NCBI RefSeq assembly: GCF_964228735.1
Contig: NZ_CAXRBQ010000135.1
Location: 1-20,815, forward strand
Length of the DNA stretch: 20,815 nt
Source of the DNA: Pontibacterium sp964228735
GTDB lineage: Bacteria; Pseudomonadota; Gammaproteobacteria; Pseudomonadales; Balneatricaceae
Direction of reading: 5' to 3'
In this document: piece after piece, positions 6,837-14,493 of the stretch
How positions within the stretch are numbered: the stretch's first letter is position 1
Layout of the letters: each line of letters starts with the position of its first letter
The notes under the pieces: generated by a model
Told to the model about the DNA's origin: nothing
Databases searched by the model: none
The model's input: the letters and a program-made list of their open reading frames with translations, nothing else
Translations under genes and position numbers: made by a program

Positions 6837-8246
6837 ATGTCTGATGCTATCAATGCCAGTGCATCCAATGCTGGCAGTTCTACTGCTGTGTCTGCAGGCG
6901 GCCGCCTGCAGTGGTCCAACCGCCTGACCTTTATCCTTGCGGCTGCGGGTTCTGCCGTAGGTCTGGGCAACATCTGGAAATTCCCATATATCACCGGTGA
7001 AAACGGTGGTGGTGCGTTCGTACTGGTCTACCTGGCTTGTATCCTGGTGATCGGTATCCCTGTGATGATGGCCGAGATCATGATCGGCCGCCGCTCCCAG
7101 CAAAACCCTACCGGTGCAATGGCCACGATGGCGAAGGAAGCCGGTGCCAATCCGATGTGGAAAGGTGTGGGATGGATGGCGATCCTCTGTGGTTTCCTGA
7201 TCCTCAGCTTCTACACCGTAATCTCCGGCTGGACCCTGTCCTACACCGTAACCTCGGTGTCCGGTGCCTTCTCCGATATTACGCCTGATGCAGCCGGTGC
7301 CATGTTTGGCGGTATGCTGGCCGATCCGGCTCAGCTGCTGCTGTGGAGCACAGTGGTTGTCGTCACCACCATGTACATCGTTTCCCGCGGTCTGCACGCA
7401 GGTCTCGAAAAAGCGATCAACTACATGATGCCACTGCTGATCGCACTGGTTCTGGTAATGGTGGGTTACGCGACCAGCACCGGTCACTTTGTGGATGCGA
7501 TCGAGTTCCTGTTCACACCGGACTTCAGCAAGCTGAGCACCGAAGCGGTTCTGGTTGCCCTGGGCCACGCATTCTTTACGCTGAGTCTCGCATCCGGTGC
7601 GATCATGACTTACGGCTCCTACGTATCCAAGGATACTTCTATCGCCAAAACCTCGATCATGATCGGTGTGTTTGATACCTGCGTAGCGCTGCTGGCGGGT
7701 CTGGCGATCTTCCCAATCGTATTCGCCTACGGTCTGGAACCGGGCGCTGGTCCAGGTTTGATCTTCGTAACCCTGCCAATCGCTTTCGGTCAGATGCCAT
7801 ACGGCACGCTGTTTGGCACCCTGTTCTTCGTGATGCTGTCCATGGCCGCGCTGACCTCTGCGATCTCCATGATCGAGCCAACCGTGTCCTGGCTGGTTGA
7901 GAAGCGCAAGATGTCCCGTGGTAAAGCAAGTGCGGTGGTTGGTCTGATCCTGTGGACGCTGGGTCTGGGTACCGTGTTCTCCTTCAACATCTGGCAGGAC
8001 GCGACCCTGTTCGGTAAGACCTTCTTCGATGCCATCGACTTCCTGACTGCCAACCTGATGATGCCGCTGGGTGGCCTGCTGGTAGCCCTGTTTGCTGCCT
8101 GGGTGATGAAATCCAACGTGGTTAAAGAGGAACTGGGACTGGGCGGCGGTCTGCTGTTCACCGCATGGCAGTTTGTGATGCGCTTTATCACCCCAATCGC
8201 CATCATTGTGGTGTTCCTGAACGCGCTGGGTTTTATCAAGCTCTGA
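6837..8246 (+). CDS. Sodium-dependent amino-acid transporter, NSS (SNF) family
   Basis: 469 residues of largely hydrophobic sequence with about 11-12 membrane helices, matching bacterial NSS transporters such as the tyrosine carrier Tyt1 and MhsT. The first helix carries the family signature GSAVGLGNIWKFPY (about 38-51), whose unwound part binds Na+ and substrate. It moves amino acids inward with sodium across the inner membrane. The position after hppD and the amino-acid dehydrogenase points to tyrosine or another hydrophobic/aromatic substrate; this is inference. The ribosome-binding site AAGGA (6824-6828) supports the ATG at 6837. A 20-residue polar N-terminal extension rich in Ala/Ser precedes the transporter core. 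It converges on the M48 gene. Confidence 0.95.
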   Translation: MSDAINASASNAGSSTAVSAGGRLQWSNRLTFILAAAGSAVGLGNIWKFPYITGENGGGAFVLVYLACILVIGIPVMMAEIMIGRRSQQNPTGAMATMAKEAGANPMWKGVGWMAILCGFLILSFYTVISGWTLSYTVTSVSGAFSDITPDAAGAMFGGMLADPAQLLLWSTVVVVTTMYIVSRGLHAGLEKAINYMMPLLIALVLVMVGYATSTGHFVDAIEFLFTPDFSKLSTEAVLVALGHAFFTLSLASGAIMTYGSYVSKDTSIAKTSIMIGVFDTCVALLAGLAIFPIVFAYGLEPGAGPGLIFVTLPIAFGQMPYGTLFGTLFFVMLSMAALTSAISMIEPTVSWLVEKRKMSRGKASAVVGLILWTLGLGTVFSFNIWQDATLFGKTFFDAIDFLTANLMMPLGGLLVALFAAWVMKSNVVKEELGLGGGLLFTAWQFVMRFITPIAIIVVFLNALGFIKL

Positions 8247-8282
8247 TCAAACCCGATTAAACCTGATTAAGGTTGTTCTCCC

Positions 8283-8334
8283 CCACCCTTCACCGAATCT
8301 CCTCTCTCGGTGTCGGGTGGTTACTTTGTTTTTT
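8283..8334 (+). terminator. Intrinsic terminator after the NSS transporter
   Basis: CCACCC (8283-8288) pairs with GGGTGG (8315-8320), and CACCGA (8291-8296) with TCGGTG (8307-8312). Symmetric 2-base internal loops separate the stems. T-rich sequence follows (8321-8334). It lies between convergent genes; the T-tract is only on the plus side. Confidence 0.8.
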
Positions 8335-8336
8335 CC

Positions 8337-10241
8337 CTACGCTTCATCCAGCGATGGCACCGGACTGTCCATCACCGCAGCAATACTGCGCACGATCTCA
8401 CGCTCAATCGGCGTAATTACCCCATCCTGTTTCACGGCATTCACAAAGCCCATCAACATACGCGGTTTCAGATGTGGATAGGCATAAGCCAGCTCCTTCA
8501 CGGCAGCACGGAATTCACCCAGGTCACAAGCGTCTTCCGGCACGATAGCCAGGTTGTACAATCCTGCGCTGCCAATACCACGGTTGAAGGCACGCTCGAT
8601 ATCTTCACGGTCATCGTGTCCTTCGTAGACCAGCACCGACAACACCAAGCGATAGGGCTCAGCGATCTGCTGCATCTCCCGATAACGGGGCCGCAGGTTG
8701 CGAACCTTACCAAACTCCGGATCGAGGTAGTGCTGCAGCTCCTGGAATAGACACCACTCAAACAGATCGACCTCTTCATCCGCCCGGATCAGCAGCAACA
8801 GACGCTGTTTAAAGAGCTTGTACTGCTCGGCAGACAGGCATTTCAGCGCGGGCATACTCAGCTCCAACAGCGGCAGATAAAGCGCCCGCGAGAGCTGCTC
8901 CAGAGCCGGTGTCTGCTGCTGAATCAACTCCAATAGGCCCGGCGTTGGCTTCTGTTTCAGATAGCCAAGTTGTTTCTGATACACCGCTTCGTCATCGCTG
9001 AACAACAAACCCAGCATCAAAGCGCTGGCCCCCAATGGGTCGTGTGCCTGCTCTCGCAGAGAGTCGGGAATATGACTCAACCCTTCCTGTACGCTGACGA
9101 TATTGCCCTGCAGAAGCAGCTCGGCCGGATCGATAAACTCCCCGTTCAGTGCCGCGCCTAAAGCAACTGCTTTGGCCATTTTCTCTTTGCCGCTGTCTTC
9201 CGGTTCAGCGTCGGTAGTGTCTTTTTGAATTTCCTTATAGATAAATGCGCCGTTCCATTCAGGCTGCACACGCAGGATACGATCCATCAATGGCGGGTGC
9301 GTATCAAACATGCCGCCCAGTCGGCTTAATGCCTGACCAAAGAAGATATGGCTGACCTCACCGGTCGCCGGACTGGAAATGGAGGTCCCTGCCTGATGCC
9401 CACCGATCACTTTCAGGGCATCGGCAATCCCCTGCGGGTTGCGCGTAAACTGCACTGCCGAGGCATCGGCCAGAAACTCCCGCTGTCGACTGACGGCCGA
9501 GCGGATCATGTCGCCAAAGAGTGTCCCCAGAAACCCGATGATCCAAAGCACGCCACCAAGGAGAAATACCTGTGCACCACTCCGGTTGGATCGAACACGC
9601 AGCAGGACCTCACCCATACCACCGATAAACTCGATGCCATGCAGTGCGGTGATCAAGCGCATGTTCAAGCGCATATCGCCGTTCAGGATATGACTGAACT
9701 CATGGGCTATGACACCCTGCAACTGATCCCGGTTGAGCAAGTTTATACAACCGCGCGTTACACCAATCACCGCATCCGAAGGTGAATTGCCCGCCGCAAA
9801 GGCATTGATACCCACCTCGTTGGCCAGCAGATAAACGGGAGGTACCGGCATACCCGATGCCAGCGCCATCTCTTCCACCACATTAAGCACCCTACGTTCA
9901 TCGGTATCTTCGCTGTTGGGGTAGATACGATGCCCACCCAGGGATTCAGCGACACGTTTGCCGCCCTCAGAAAGCTGCAAGCGTTTGAAGATAATCGCCC
10001 CCAGCACCACACACCAGATAGCGATGCCAACGTAGATGAAACGTGTCCAACTGAACTGATTCAGGATCGTGTTAAAGCTGTTGGTGCCGTTTGGATTAGT
10101 CCCGTTCAGCTCGGTCCAGCCGATCGCAACAGCGATGCAGAAATTGGCGAGAAACACCAGCAGGGTAACGGCGATAATAAACAGCACCACCAACCAGCCA
10201 GTGTTACGGCGCGCGCGATCCTGATGCGCAAAAAAGTCCAT
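8337..10241 (-). CDS. M48-family membrane metalloprotease (HtpX-like) with long C-terminal extension
   Basis: 634 residues, about twice the length of HtpX. Helices at about 16-42 and 66-87 precede the protease domain. HEFSH at 180-184 is the zinc-binding HExxH motif, and Glu255 in SRQREFLAD is the expected third ligand. Another hydrophobic segment is at about 224-246. Residues 310-634 form a soluble helical extension; its end (DGVITPIEREIVRSIAAVM) resembles a TerB-like helical bundle, tentatively. The active site is expected on the cytoplasmic side for membrane-protein quality control. It lies 10 bases after lemA on the same strand, and LemA-M48 pairing is widespread. Substrate unknown. Confidence 0.92.
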   Translation of the reverse strand: MDFFAHQDRARRNTGWLVVLFIIAVTLLVFLANFCIAVAIGWTELNGTNPNGTNSFNTILNQFSWTRFIYVGIAIWCVVLGAIIFKRLQLSEGGKRVAESLGGHRIYPNSEDTDERRVLNVVEEMALASGMPVPPVYLLANEVGINAFAAGNSPSDAVIGVTRGCINLLNRDQLQGVIAHEFSHILNGDMRLNMRLITALHGIEFIGGMGEVLLRVRSNRSGAQVFLLGGVLWIIGFLGTLFGDMIRSAVSRQREFLADASAVQFTRNPQGIADALKVIGGHQAGTSISSPATGEVSHIFFGQALSRLGGMFDTHPPLMDRILRVQPEWNGAFIYKEIQKDTTDAEPEDSGKEKMAKAVALGAALNGEFIDPAELLLQGNIVSVQEGLSHIPDSLREQAHDPLGASALMLGLLFSDDEAVYQKQLGYLKQKPTPGLLELIQQQTPALEQLSRALYLPLLELSMPALKCLSAEQYKLFKQRLLLLIRADEEVDLFEWCLFQELQHYLDPEFGKVRNLRPRYREMQQIAEPYRLVLSVLVYEGHDDREDIERAFNRGIGSAGLYNLAIVPEDACDLGEFRAAVKELAYAYPHLKPRMLMGFVNAVKQDGVITPIEREIVRSIAAVMDSPVPSLDEA

Positions 10242-10251
10242 AAACTACAAC

Positions 10252-10848
10252 TCAGAAGGTAACTTTTGGCGCCGCCTGAATTGCAGCACTGTCTTCAAAC
10301 TCCAGCAGAGAGGCATCGGTGGTATGCCCAAACATGGACGCAAACAGCACCGGCGGGAAGGTCTGACGGTAGGTGTTGTAGCTGGTTACGGCATCGTTAA
10401 ACGCCTGACGGGAAAACGCCACACGATTCTCTGTGCTGCTCAGCTCTTCGGTAAGCTGCATCATGTTCTCGTTTGCTTTCAGATCCGGATAGTCTTCCAT
10501 CACAAAGTTCAGGCGAGACAATGCCCCCTGCAGGGCACTTTCAGCACCGGCAAGACTTTGGATTGCACCACCACTGGCTGGATCCGCCGCCGCACCTTTC
10601 AGCATCGCAGCGGCTTCATTACGCGCTTCGATAACTGCCGTCAGGGTGTCTTTCTCGTGCGCCATATAGGCTTTGGCCGTTTCGACCAGGTTAGGGATCA
10701 GATCGTAGCGGCGCTTGAGCTGCACCTCGATCTGACTGAATGCATTCTGATAACGGTTTTTCAGGGTCACCAGGCGGTTGTAGATGCTGACTACCAGCAC
10801 AGCCAATGCCACTACGATCACCAGAGCAACGATAGTTCCAATATCCAT
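10252..10848 (-). CDS. lemA: LemA family protein
   Basis: 198 residues. One N-terminal membrane helix (about 6-26) precedes a cytoplasmic or periplasmic four-helix bundle with the family signature NRLVTLKNRYQNAFSQIEVQ and RRYDLIPNLVET. LemA proteins are small membrane-anchored helical proteins of unclear biochemical role that recur beside M48 proteases. Here lemA is the first gene of a two-gene unit, with an AAGGA-type ribosome-binding site just upstream of the ATG. The pairing suggests LemA presents substrates to, or scaffolds, the protease; that is inference. Confidence 0.95.
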   Translation of the reverse strand: MDIGTIVALVIVVALAVLVVSIYNRLVTLKNRYQNAFSQIEVQLKRRYDLIPNLVETAKAYMAHEKDTLTAVIEARNEAAAMLKGAAADPASGGAIQSLAGAESALQGALSRLNFVMEDYPDLKANENMMQLTEELSSTENRVAFSRQAFNDAVTSYNTYRQTFPPVLFASMFGHTTDASLLEFEDSAAIQAAPKVTF

Positions 10849-10978
10849 ATTTCATCCTTCGCAACAGGTTTCAGACACTATTGCCAGCAGAGGGCCGACA
10901 AGATCAAAGCCGAGTTAGAACCATAGCTCAGTCAGATGAAATTTCGAGGCAAAATCAGAGATTTGTTGGTGTTTTGTA

Positions 10979-11002
10979 GTGGCAGATCAAACTTTCTGCC
11001 AC
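10979..11002 (-). terminator. Stem-loop after truncated hemoglobin gene
   Basis: GTGGCAGA (10979-10986) pairs perfectly with TCTGCCAC (10995-11002), an 8-bp stem with an 8-base loop, 15 bases past the stop. There is no T-tract on the minus strand, so it may be a factor-dependent terminator or a 3'-end stabiliser. Confidence 0.4.
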
Positions 11003-11017
11003 CACCAATGAGCAAGG

Positions 11018-11443
11018 TTAATCGCGGGTGCGGCAGCGCTCAGCAGGCACAAAGAGCTGCGCCATCAGGTAGGTTTTGAAGTCCTGTGGGTAATCCATAA
11101 AGGTCAGTGCCTGTTCCATACACGCCAGCCAGGCATCACGTTCCTCGGAGCCGATCGGCAGATGGGCATGCGCCTTGGGAATGCGGATCGAGCCGTACTT
11201 TTCTGAGTACAACTTCGGGCCTCCCAACCAGCCTGACAGGAAACGGGCCAGCTTATCGCGGGACTCGGTCAGATCTTCCGGGTGCATTTTACGGATACGC
11301 TCAGCCTGCGGCAGCGTATCCATCGCATCGTAGAAGTGATCCACCAGCACACGGATGGTGTCGTAACCACCCGCCGTTTGATAAGAGGTATCCCCCTGGC
11401 CGTATGCAGGCTGATCGGTAGTCGGTTCAGAAATGGAATGCAC
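11018..11443 (-). CDS. Group II truncated hemoglobin
   Basis: 141 residues, a 2-over-2 globin of the YjbI-like group II type that binds heme and O2 or NO; likely roles are NO or oxidative-stress handling or oxygen chemistry. The proximal His fits His92 in the segment IPKAHAHLPIG (relatives have RxRHxPFPIG). The conserved Trp of helix G (TrpG8) fits Trp105 in ERDAWLACM. The GGPKLYSEKYG and FFDPQ-like MDYPQDF stretches are family hallmarks. It starts with GTG at 11443, two bases after the stop of the small upstream gene, with AGAGG as ribosome-binding site inside that gene's end; translation is probably coupled. Confidence 0.92.
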   Translation of the reverse strand: MHSISEPTTDQPAYGQGDTSYQTAGGYDTIRVLVDHFYDAMDTLPQAERIRKMHPEDLTESRDKLARFLSGWLGGPKLYSEKYGSIRIPKAHAHLPIGSEERDAWLACMEQALTFMDYPQDFKTYLMAQLFVPAERCRTRD

Positions 11444-11445
11444 GG

Positions 11446-11619
11446 TTACACCTCTTCGGATTCAGTCACAGCTTCGACATCAGCAGATTCAGCTGCCTGC
11501 GCCATTTTTTCTCGCTCAGCCTTGGAGATGTAACGGGGTTTATTCGAGTGCTGATTCTTCGCATTCGCCTTCTTGGCTTTTTTGGTCAGAATCTGTTTGA
11601 TCTTTTTACGTCGGTTCAT
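11446..11619 (-). CDS. Small basic protein, DUF2986-type
   Basis: 57 residues, beginning MNRRKKIKQILTKKAKKANA and continuing with KPRYISKAEREKM. This matches my recollection of the short, lysine-rich DUF2986 family of marine gammaproteobacteria. The first 40 residues are strongly basic and helical; the last 15 are acidic (ESADVEAVTESEEV). No catalytic residues are visible. RNA or ribosome binding would suit such a composition but is a guess. The stop codon lies two bases from the GTG start of the truncated hemoglobin gene, so the two are almost certainly co-transcribed. Confidence 0.82.
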   Translation of the reverse strand: MNRRKKIKQILTKKAKKANAKNQHSNKPRYISKAEREKMAQAAESADVEAVTESEEV

Positions 11620-11670
11620 GCGCCGGCTGATGCCTTATCTGAATATCAAACGCCTATGATACCGCCAGTC

Positions 11671-11698
11671 AGGGGCCGAACCCAAATTCTCAGCCCCT
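11671..11698 (-). terminator. Stem-loop after the YHYH-protein gene
   Basis: AGGGGC (11671-11676) pairs with GCCCCT (11693-11698) 15 bases beyond the YHYH stop. The loop is 16 bases and there is no T-tract, so this is a weak or factor-dependent terminator at best. Confidence 0.3.
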
Positions 11699-11712
11699 CT
11701 GCGCTTTTCAGG

Positions 11713-12864
11713 TTATCTGCGTTGTGGGATCACAAACAGCATACCGTCACGCGCTTCACAGGTGCCGGACACCTCATGTCCATGTGGCGTCACGAAACTT
11801 ACCTGATCCCCTTTGTCACGACCGTCACAGGCATCAATCGCTTCCTGGGGTGGTCGACGACCATTACCTGGACCATTTCCCTGACCACGACCGCCCGATG
11901 CGCCGATCATCTCTCGGTTAAAACTACCAGGTCGACCAGATCCGCCTTCCGGTCGCCCCATCCCCCCACTACCGCCCGGTCCACGCATAAAACTGCGATC
12001 CGGCGTACCGTGAAAACAACGGGGGATAAATGGAAAGCTGTCGGTGATCACGTAGTAATAGGTACCTTCCGGATACTCGCGGGTCACACCAGTGCGACCG
12101 TTACAGTCATCCAGATCCCCAAGCCCTGCGACATATTCGTAGTCCTGTACAAAGGAACCGTCATAACGACCACCCGGACCACCAGGACGTGTACCAGATT
12201 TTACTCGGTAGCTGCTGCTGAGTTTCCGCATTCCCGACGTGGTATTTTCTGCATCACGATAACCGTAGGGTCCGTAGATCGGAAAACCATCCGCGGCGTA
12301 ACCTAGCAGAATGGGCACAGAAGAATCAGAAAAACGCTCCAGCAAACCCGTTGGCAAGCCATGATAATGGTAGGAACCGTCCGGCTGAACGTGGGCATTA
12401 TTGCGATCTACGCCTAGATTCACCGCACCACCCAGCGCTTCGTACTGCCAACCAGAATTGAAGTCCCGCCGCCAGAACTCCGCCGCACCGGGATCAAAGG
12501 GTACACCATTCACTGCTACACCAAACGGCCAGAGGCCCAGCCGGGTGGTTCGAGCGCTGTACTCCGGGTTCAACGGTACCCGGTAGGTTTTCGACTTTTC
12601 CTGAATCCGGTGCGGATTACCCGAGTTTGGAAAACGTCCGGTGTCATGGTCTGGCAGACCGTTGGAATGGATTAAACGGTGGTTACCGTCAACGGAGATC
12701 TGCGCCTCCGCGTACACCGGCGTCACCAAAATATCGACCAGATCCTGCAATACGCCGGGCTGATCACCTTCCCAACCAACCCATGCCTGCTCATCCTGCT
12801 GATGCGCATACAAGGGGCCTGATACCATCATCGCGACTACCATTCCTGCAACTGCTAAACGCAT
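11713..12864 (-). CDS. Secreted YHYH-domain protein
   Basis: 383 residues. A signal peptide (1-20, ending LYA) is followed by a region with the YHYH-domain hallmarks: DGSYHYHGLPTGL near 165-177, GYAADGFPIYGPYG, and conserved GVPFDPGA and FNSGWQYE segments. YHYH proteins are exported and of unknown function. The histidine motif could coordinate a metal; that is inference. A Gly/Arg-rich low-complexity stretch (about 293-337) links to a small C-terminal module with two cysteines (EAIDACDGRDKGD ... GHEVSGTCEARDG) that probably form a disulfide. It appears monocistronic between the cold-shock gene and the DUF2986 gene. Confidence 0.88.
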   Translation of the reverse strand: MRLAVAGMVVAMMVSGPLYAHQQDEQAWVGWEGDQPGVLQDLVDILVTPVYAEAQISVDGNHRLIHSNGLPDHDTGRFPNSGNPHRIQEKSKTYRVPLNPEYSARTTRLGLWPFGVAVNGVPFDPGAAEFWRRDFNSGWQYEALGGAVNLGVDRNNAHVQPDGSYHYHGLPTGLLERFSDSSVPILLGYAADGFPIYGPYGYRDAENTTSGMRKLSSSYRVKSGTRPGGPGGRYDGSFVQDYEYVAGLGDLDDCNGRTGVTREYPEGTYYYVITDSFPFIPRCFHGTPDRSFMRGPGGSGGMGRPEGGSGRPGSFNREMIGASGGRGQGNGPGNGRRPPQEAIDACDGRDKGDQVSFVTPHGHEVSGTCEARDGMLFVIPQRR

Positions 12865-12967
12865 TTATACTCTCCTTCATCTGCAACCAGACTCTACCTT
12901 AAGAGGCAAATGCGAGGGAAATGTGAGAAAGGGTGTAAAGAATTGAAAAGAGGGAATTGCAGGCAAC

Positions 12968-12999
12968 AAAAAAGGGTAAGACCGTTAAGCCTTACCCTT
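12968..12999 (-). terminator. Intrinsic terminator of the cold-shock gene
   Basis: On the minus strand, AAGGGTAAG pairs with CTTACCCTT (arms at 12991-12999 and 12972-12980) and is followed by a run of six T (plus-strand A at 12968-12973). A second perfect hairpin, CTGTGATT/AATCACAG (13009-13016 with 13029-13036), lies between it and the stop codon. Confidence 0.85.
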
Positions 13000-13008
13000 C
13001 TTCTGGCG

Positions 13009-13036
13009 CTGTGATTCGAACAAATTCAAATCACAG
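13009..13036 (-). other. Stem-loop in the cold-shock gene 3' UTR
   Basis: CTGTGATT (13009-13016) and AATCACAG (13029-13036) form an 8-bp stem with a 12-base loop, 27 bases after the stop and before the terminator. It may protect the mRNA 3' end. Confidence 0.5.
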
Positions 13037-13063
13037 ATCGTTCCAGTCTAAATAGGCAACTAT

Positions 13064-13273
13064 TTAGATAACAACGATGTTTTCAGCCTGTGGACCTTTC
13101 TGGCCCTGAGTCACGCGAAATTCTACGCGCTGACCTTCTTCCAGGGTTTTGAAGCCGTTGCCGGAGATAGCACTGAAGTGTGCGAAAACGTCAGGGCCGT
13201 TTTCCTGAGCGATGAAGCCAAAACCTTTAGTTTCGTTGAACCACTTAACGGTGCCAGTAACTGTATCAGACAT
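13064..13273 (-). CDS. Cold-shock-domain protein (CspA family)
   Basis: 69 residues, the usual size. It is a five-stranded OB-fold single-stranded nucleic-acid chaperone. RNP1 is KGFGFI (16-21) and RNP2 is VFAHF (29-33). MSDTVTGTVKWFNETKG is the standard N-terminus, so the ATG at 13273 is chosen over an upstream in-frame ATG at 13312; AGGAT (plus 13277-13281) is the ribosome-binding site. The 5' side (13274-13485, AT-rich, no gene) could contain a long leader, as is common for cold-shock genes. A strong terminator follows. Confidence 0.96.
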   Translation of the reverse strand: MSDTVTGTVKWFNETKGFGFIAQENGPDVFAHFSAISGNGFKTLEEGQRVEFRVTQGQKGPQAENIVVI

Positions 13274-13485
13274 GATTTTATCCTGAGTAAATAAGTTTAA
13301 TCGCGCCAACAAGACGCATGGGTAGCATGAAGAATTGACTGTACTTAAGAACTTCAGGACGAATTACGGATAATGCGACAAAACGAAGGGTACTTAACAC
13401 AATGGTTTTTCTTGCGAGCTGCCGCACAGCTTATAGAGTTCCCTTGCGGAGTCAAATGAATTCTTTGCGTACAGCCCTAAATCCC

Positions 13486-14385
13486 CTATTTTTTGGGGCG
13501 ATTCGCGAGAAGATAATCCACAAGTGCCTTCAGTGCAGGACTGGCCATCCGATTTGCCGGATACACCAATGACACAGGCACAGGCGGCAAACGGTATTCA
13601 TCCAGAATCGAAACCAGCTCGCCACTGTCCAGATACTTCTGCACCAGAAAGTCTGGAAGATGGGCGATACCGTGTCCGGCAACGGCAAATTGCGCCACCA
13701 TCTCCCCTTGGTTGATCTCGACCGCAGCATTCACGCTCACCTGCTGCTCCCCTTTATCGGTGTGGTAACGCCAACGTCCAGGCACCCGGTTAGAGCTGTC
13801 CACTACACATTTGTGCTCGACCAGCTCTTTGGGATGCTTCGGTACACCCTGCTCACGCAGGTATTCCGGGCTGGCGACATAATAGACCTCCAGCGAGTCA
13901 TAACGCCGGGCAATAAAACTGGAGTCGGGTAGATCGCCGACGCGAATCGCCAGATCAATCCCCTCTTCCACCAGATTCACAAAGCGGTTTACCAGCATCC
14001 ATGACAACCTGACGTCCGGATGCTCACGCAGAAAATCACCCACTACATCCTGCACACCGAGCCGTCCGATATTCATCGGTGCGGTCATTCTCAGATGGCC
14101 ACTGACCGTTTGTTTTCGCTCCGAGGTCAGTGCCTCCAGATCGTCCAGACGCTGCAGCACGTCACGAAACTGTTCCAGATAGAACCGCCCCTCCACCGTG
14201 AGATGCATGGCACGTGTAGTGCGGTACAGCAGCTGACAACCAAAATGCTGTTCCAGGTCTGCAACCTGGCGACTGACCGCCGATGTGACCAGATTGAGTG
14301 CCTGCGACGCGGCCGTGAAACTCTGATGCTCAACCACCACCAGAAAGGTCCGCATCGCTTTGAGCAGATCCATTTTTCTTTTCAT
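13486..14385 (-). CDS. LysR-family transcriptional regulator divergent from the SDR gene
   Basis: 299 residues from the ATG at 14385. An in-frame ATG four codons later (MDLLKAMRTF) is an equally typical start. The winged helix-turn-helix spans about 5-65 (SFTAASQALNLVTSAVSRQVADLE); the C-terminal effector domain of the DsdA/AaeR-like subgroup follows (SGHLRMTAPMNIG...). It is divergent from the short-chain dehydrogenase gene with a 108-base gap holding inverted and direct repeats, so that gene is the natural target. It probably also represses itself, as is common in the family. Ligand unknown. Confidence 0.93.
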   Translation of the reverse strand: MKRKMDLLKAMRTFLVVVEHQSFTAASQALNLVTSAVSRQVADLEQHFGCQLLYRTTRAMHLTVEGRFYLEQFRDVLQRLDDLEALTSERKQTVSGHLRMTAPMNIGRLGVQDVVGDFLREHPDVRLSWMLVNRFVNLVEEGIDLAIRVGDLPDSSFIARRYDSLEVYYVASPEYLREQGVPKHPKELVEHKCVVDSSNRVPGRWRYHTDKGEQQVSVNAAVEINQGEMVAQFAVAGHGIAHLPDFLVQKYLDSGELVSILDEYRLPPVPVSLVYPANRMASPALKALVDYLLANRPKK

Positions 14386-14407
14386 GAGAATAATGTTTTC
14401 AAATTCA

Positions 14408-14477
14408 CGTTATTTTTCATTTTAACGCACAGTCGTACGATTTACCCATACAAACGAACACGTAGAACGAACACATA
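14408..14477. promoter_or_regulatory. Divergent lysR-SDR control region with inverted and direct repeats
   Basis: CGTTA (14408-14412) and TAACG (14423-14427) form an inverted repeat around an AT-rich core. ACGAACACGTA (14454-14464) and ACGAACACATA (14467-14477) are tandem direct repeats, 10 of 11 identical, 13 bases apart and ending 16 bases before the SDR start. Either set could bind the LysR protein. Confidence 0.45.
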
Positions 14478-14493
14478 TAGTGGAGCAACAAAT

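Noticed and set aside
6795..7568. 257-codon minus-strand frame opposite the NSS transporter.
   Set aside because: Composition (His/Gln/Asp rich) is typical of an antisense frame over a membrane protein gene.
8283..8334. Bidirectional terminator serving the M48 gene as well.
   Set aside because: The minus-strand side has no T-run (the plus strand there is C/T-rich), so only plus-strand termination is supported.
11548..12306. 252-codon plus-strand frame opposite the YHYH gene.
   Set aside because: Thr/Arg-rich antisense translation; the minus strand has a signal peptide and the YHYH motif.
14020..14493. N-terminal extension of the SDR frame by about 158 codons.
   Set aside because: It overlaps the divergent lysR coding region; the ATG at 14494 has a ribosome-binding site and begins the Rossmann fold.
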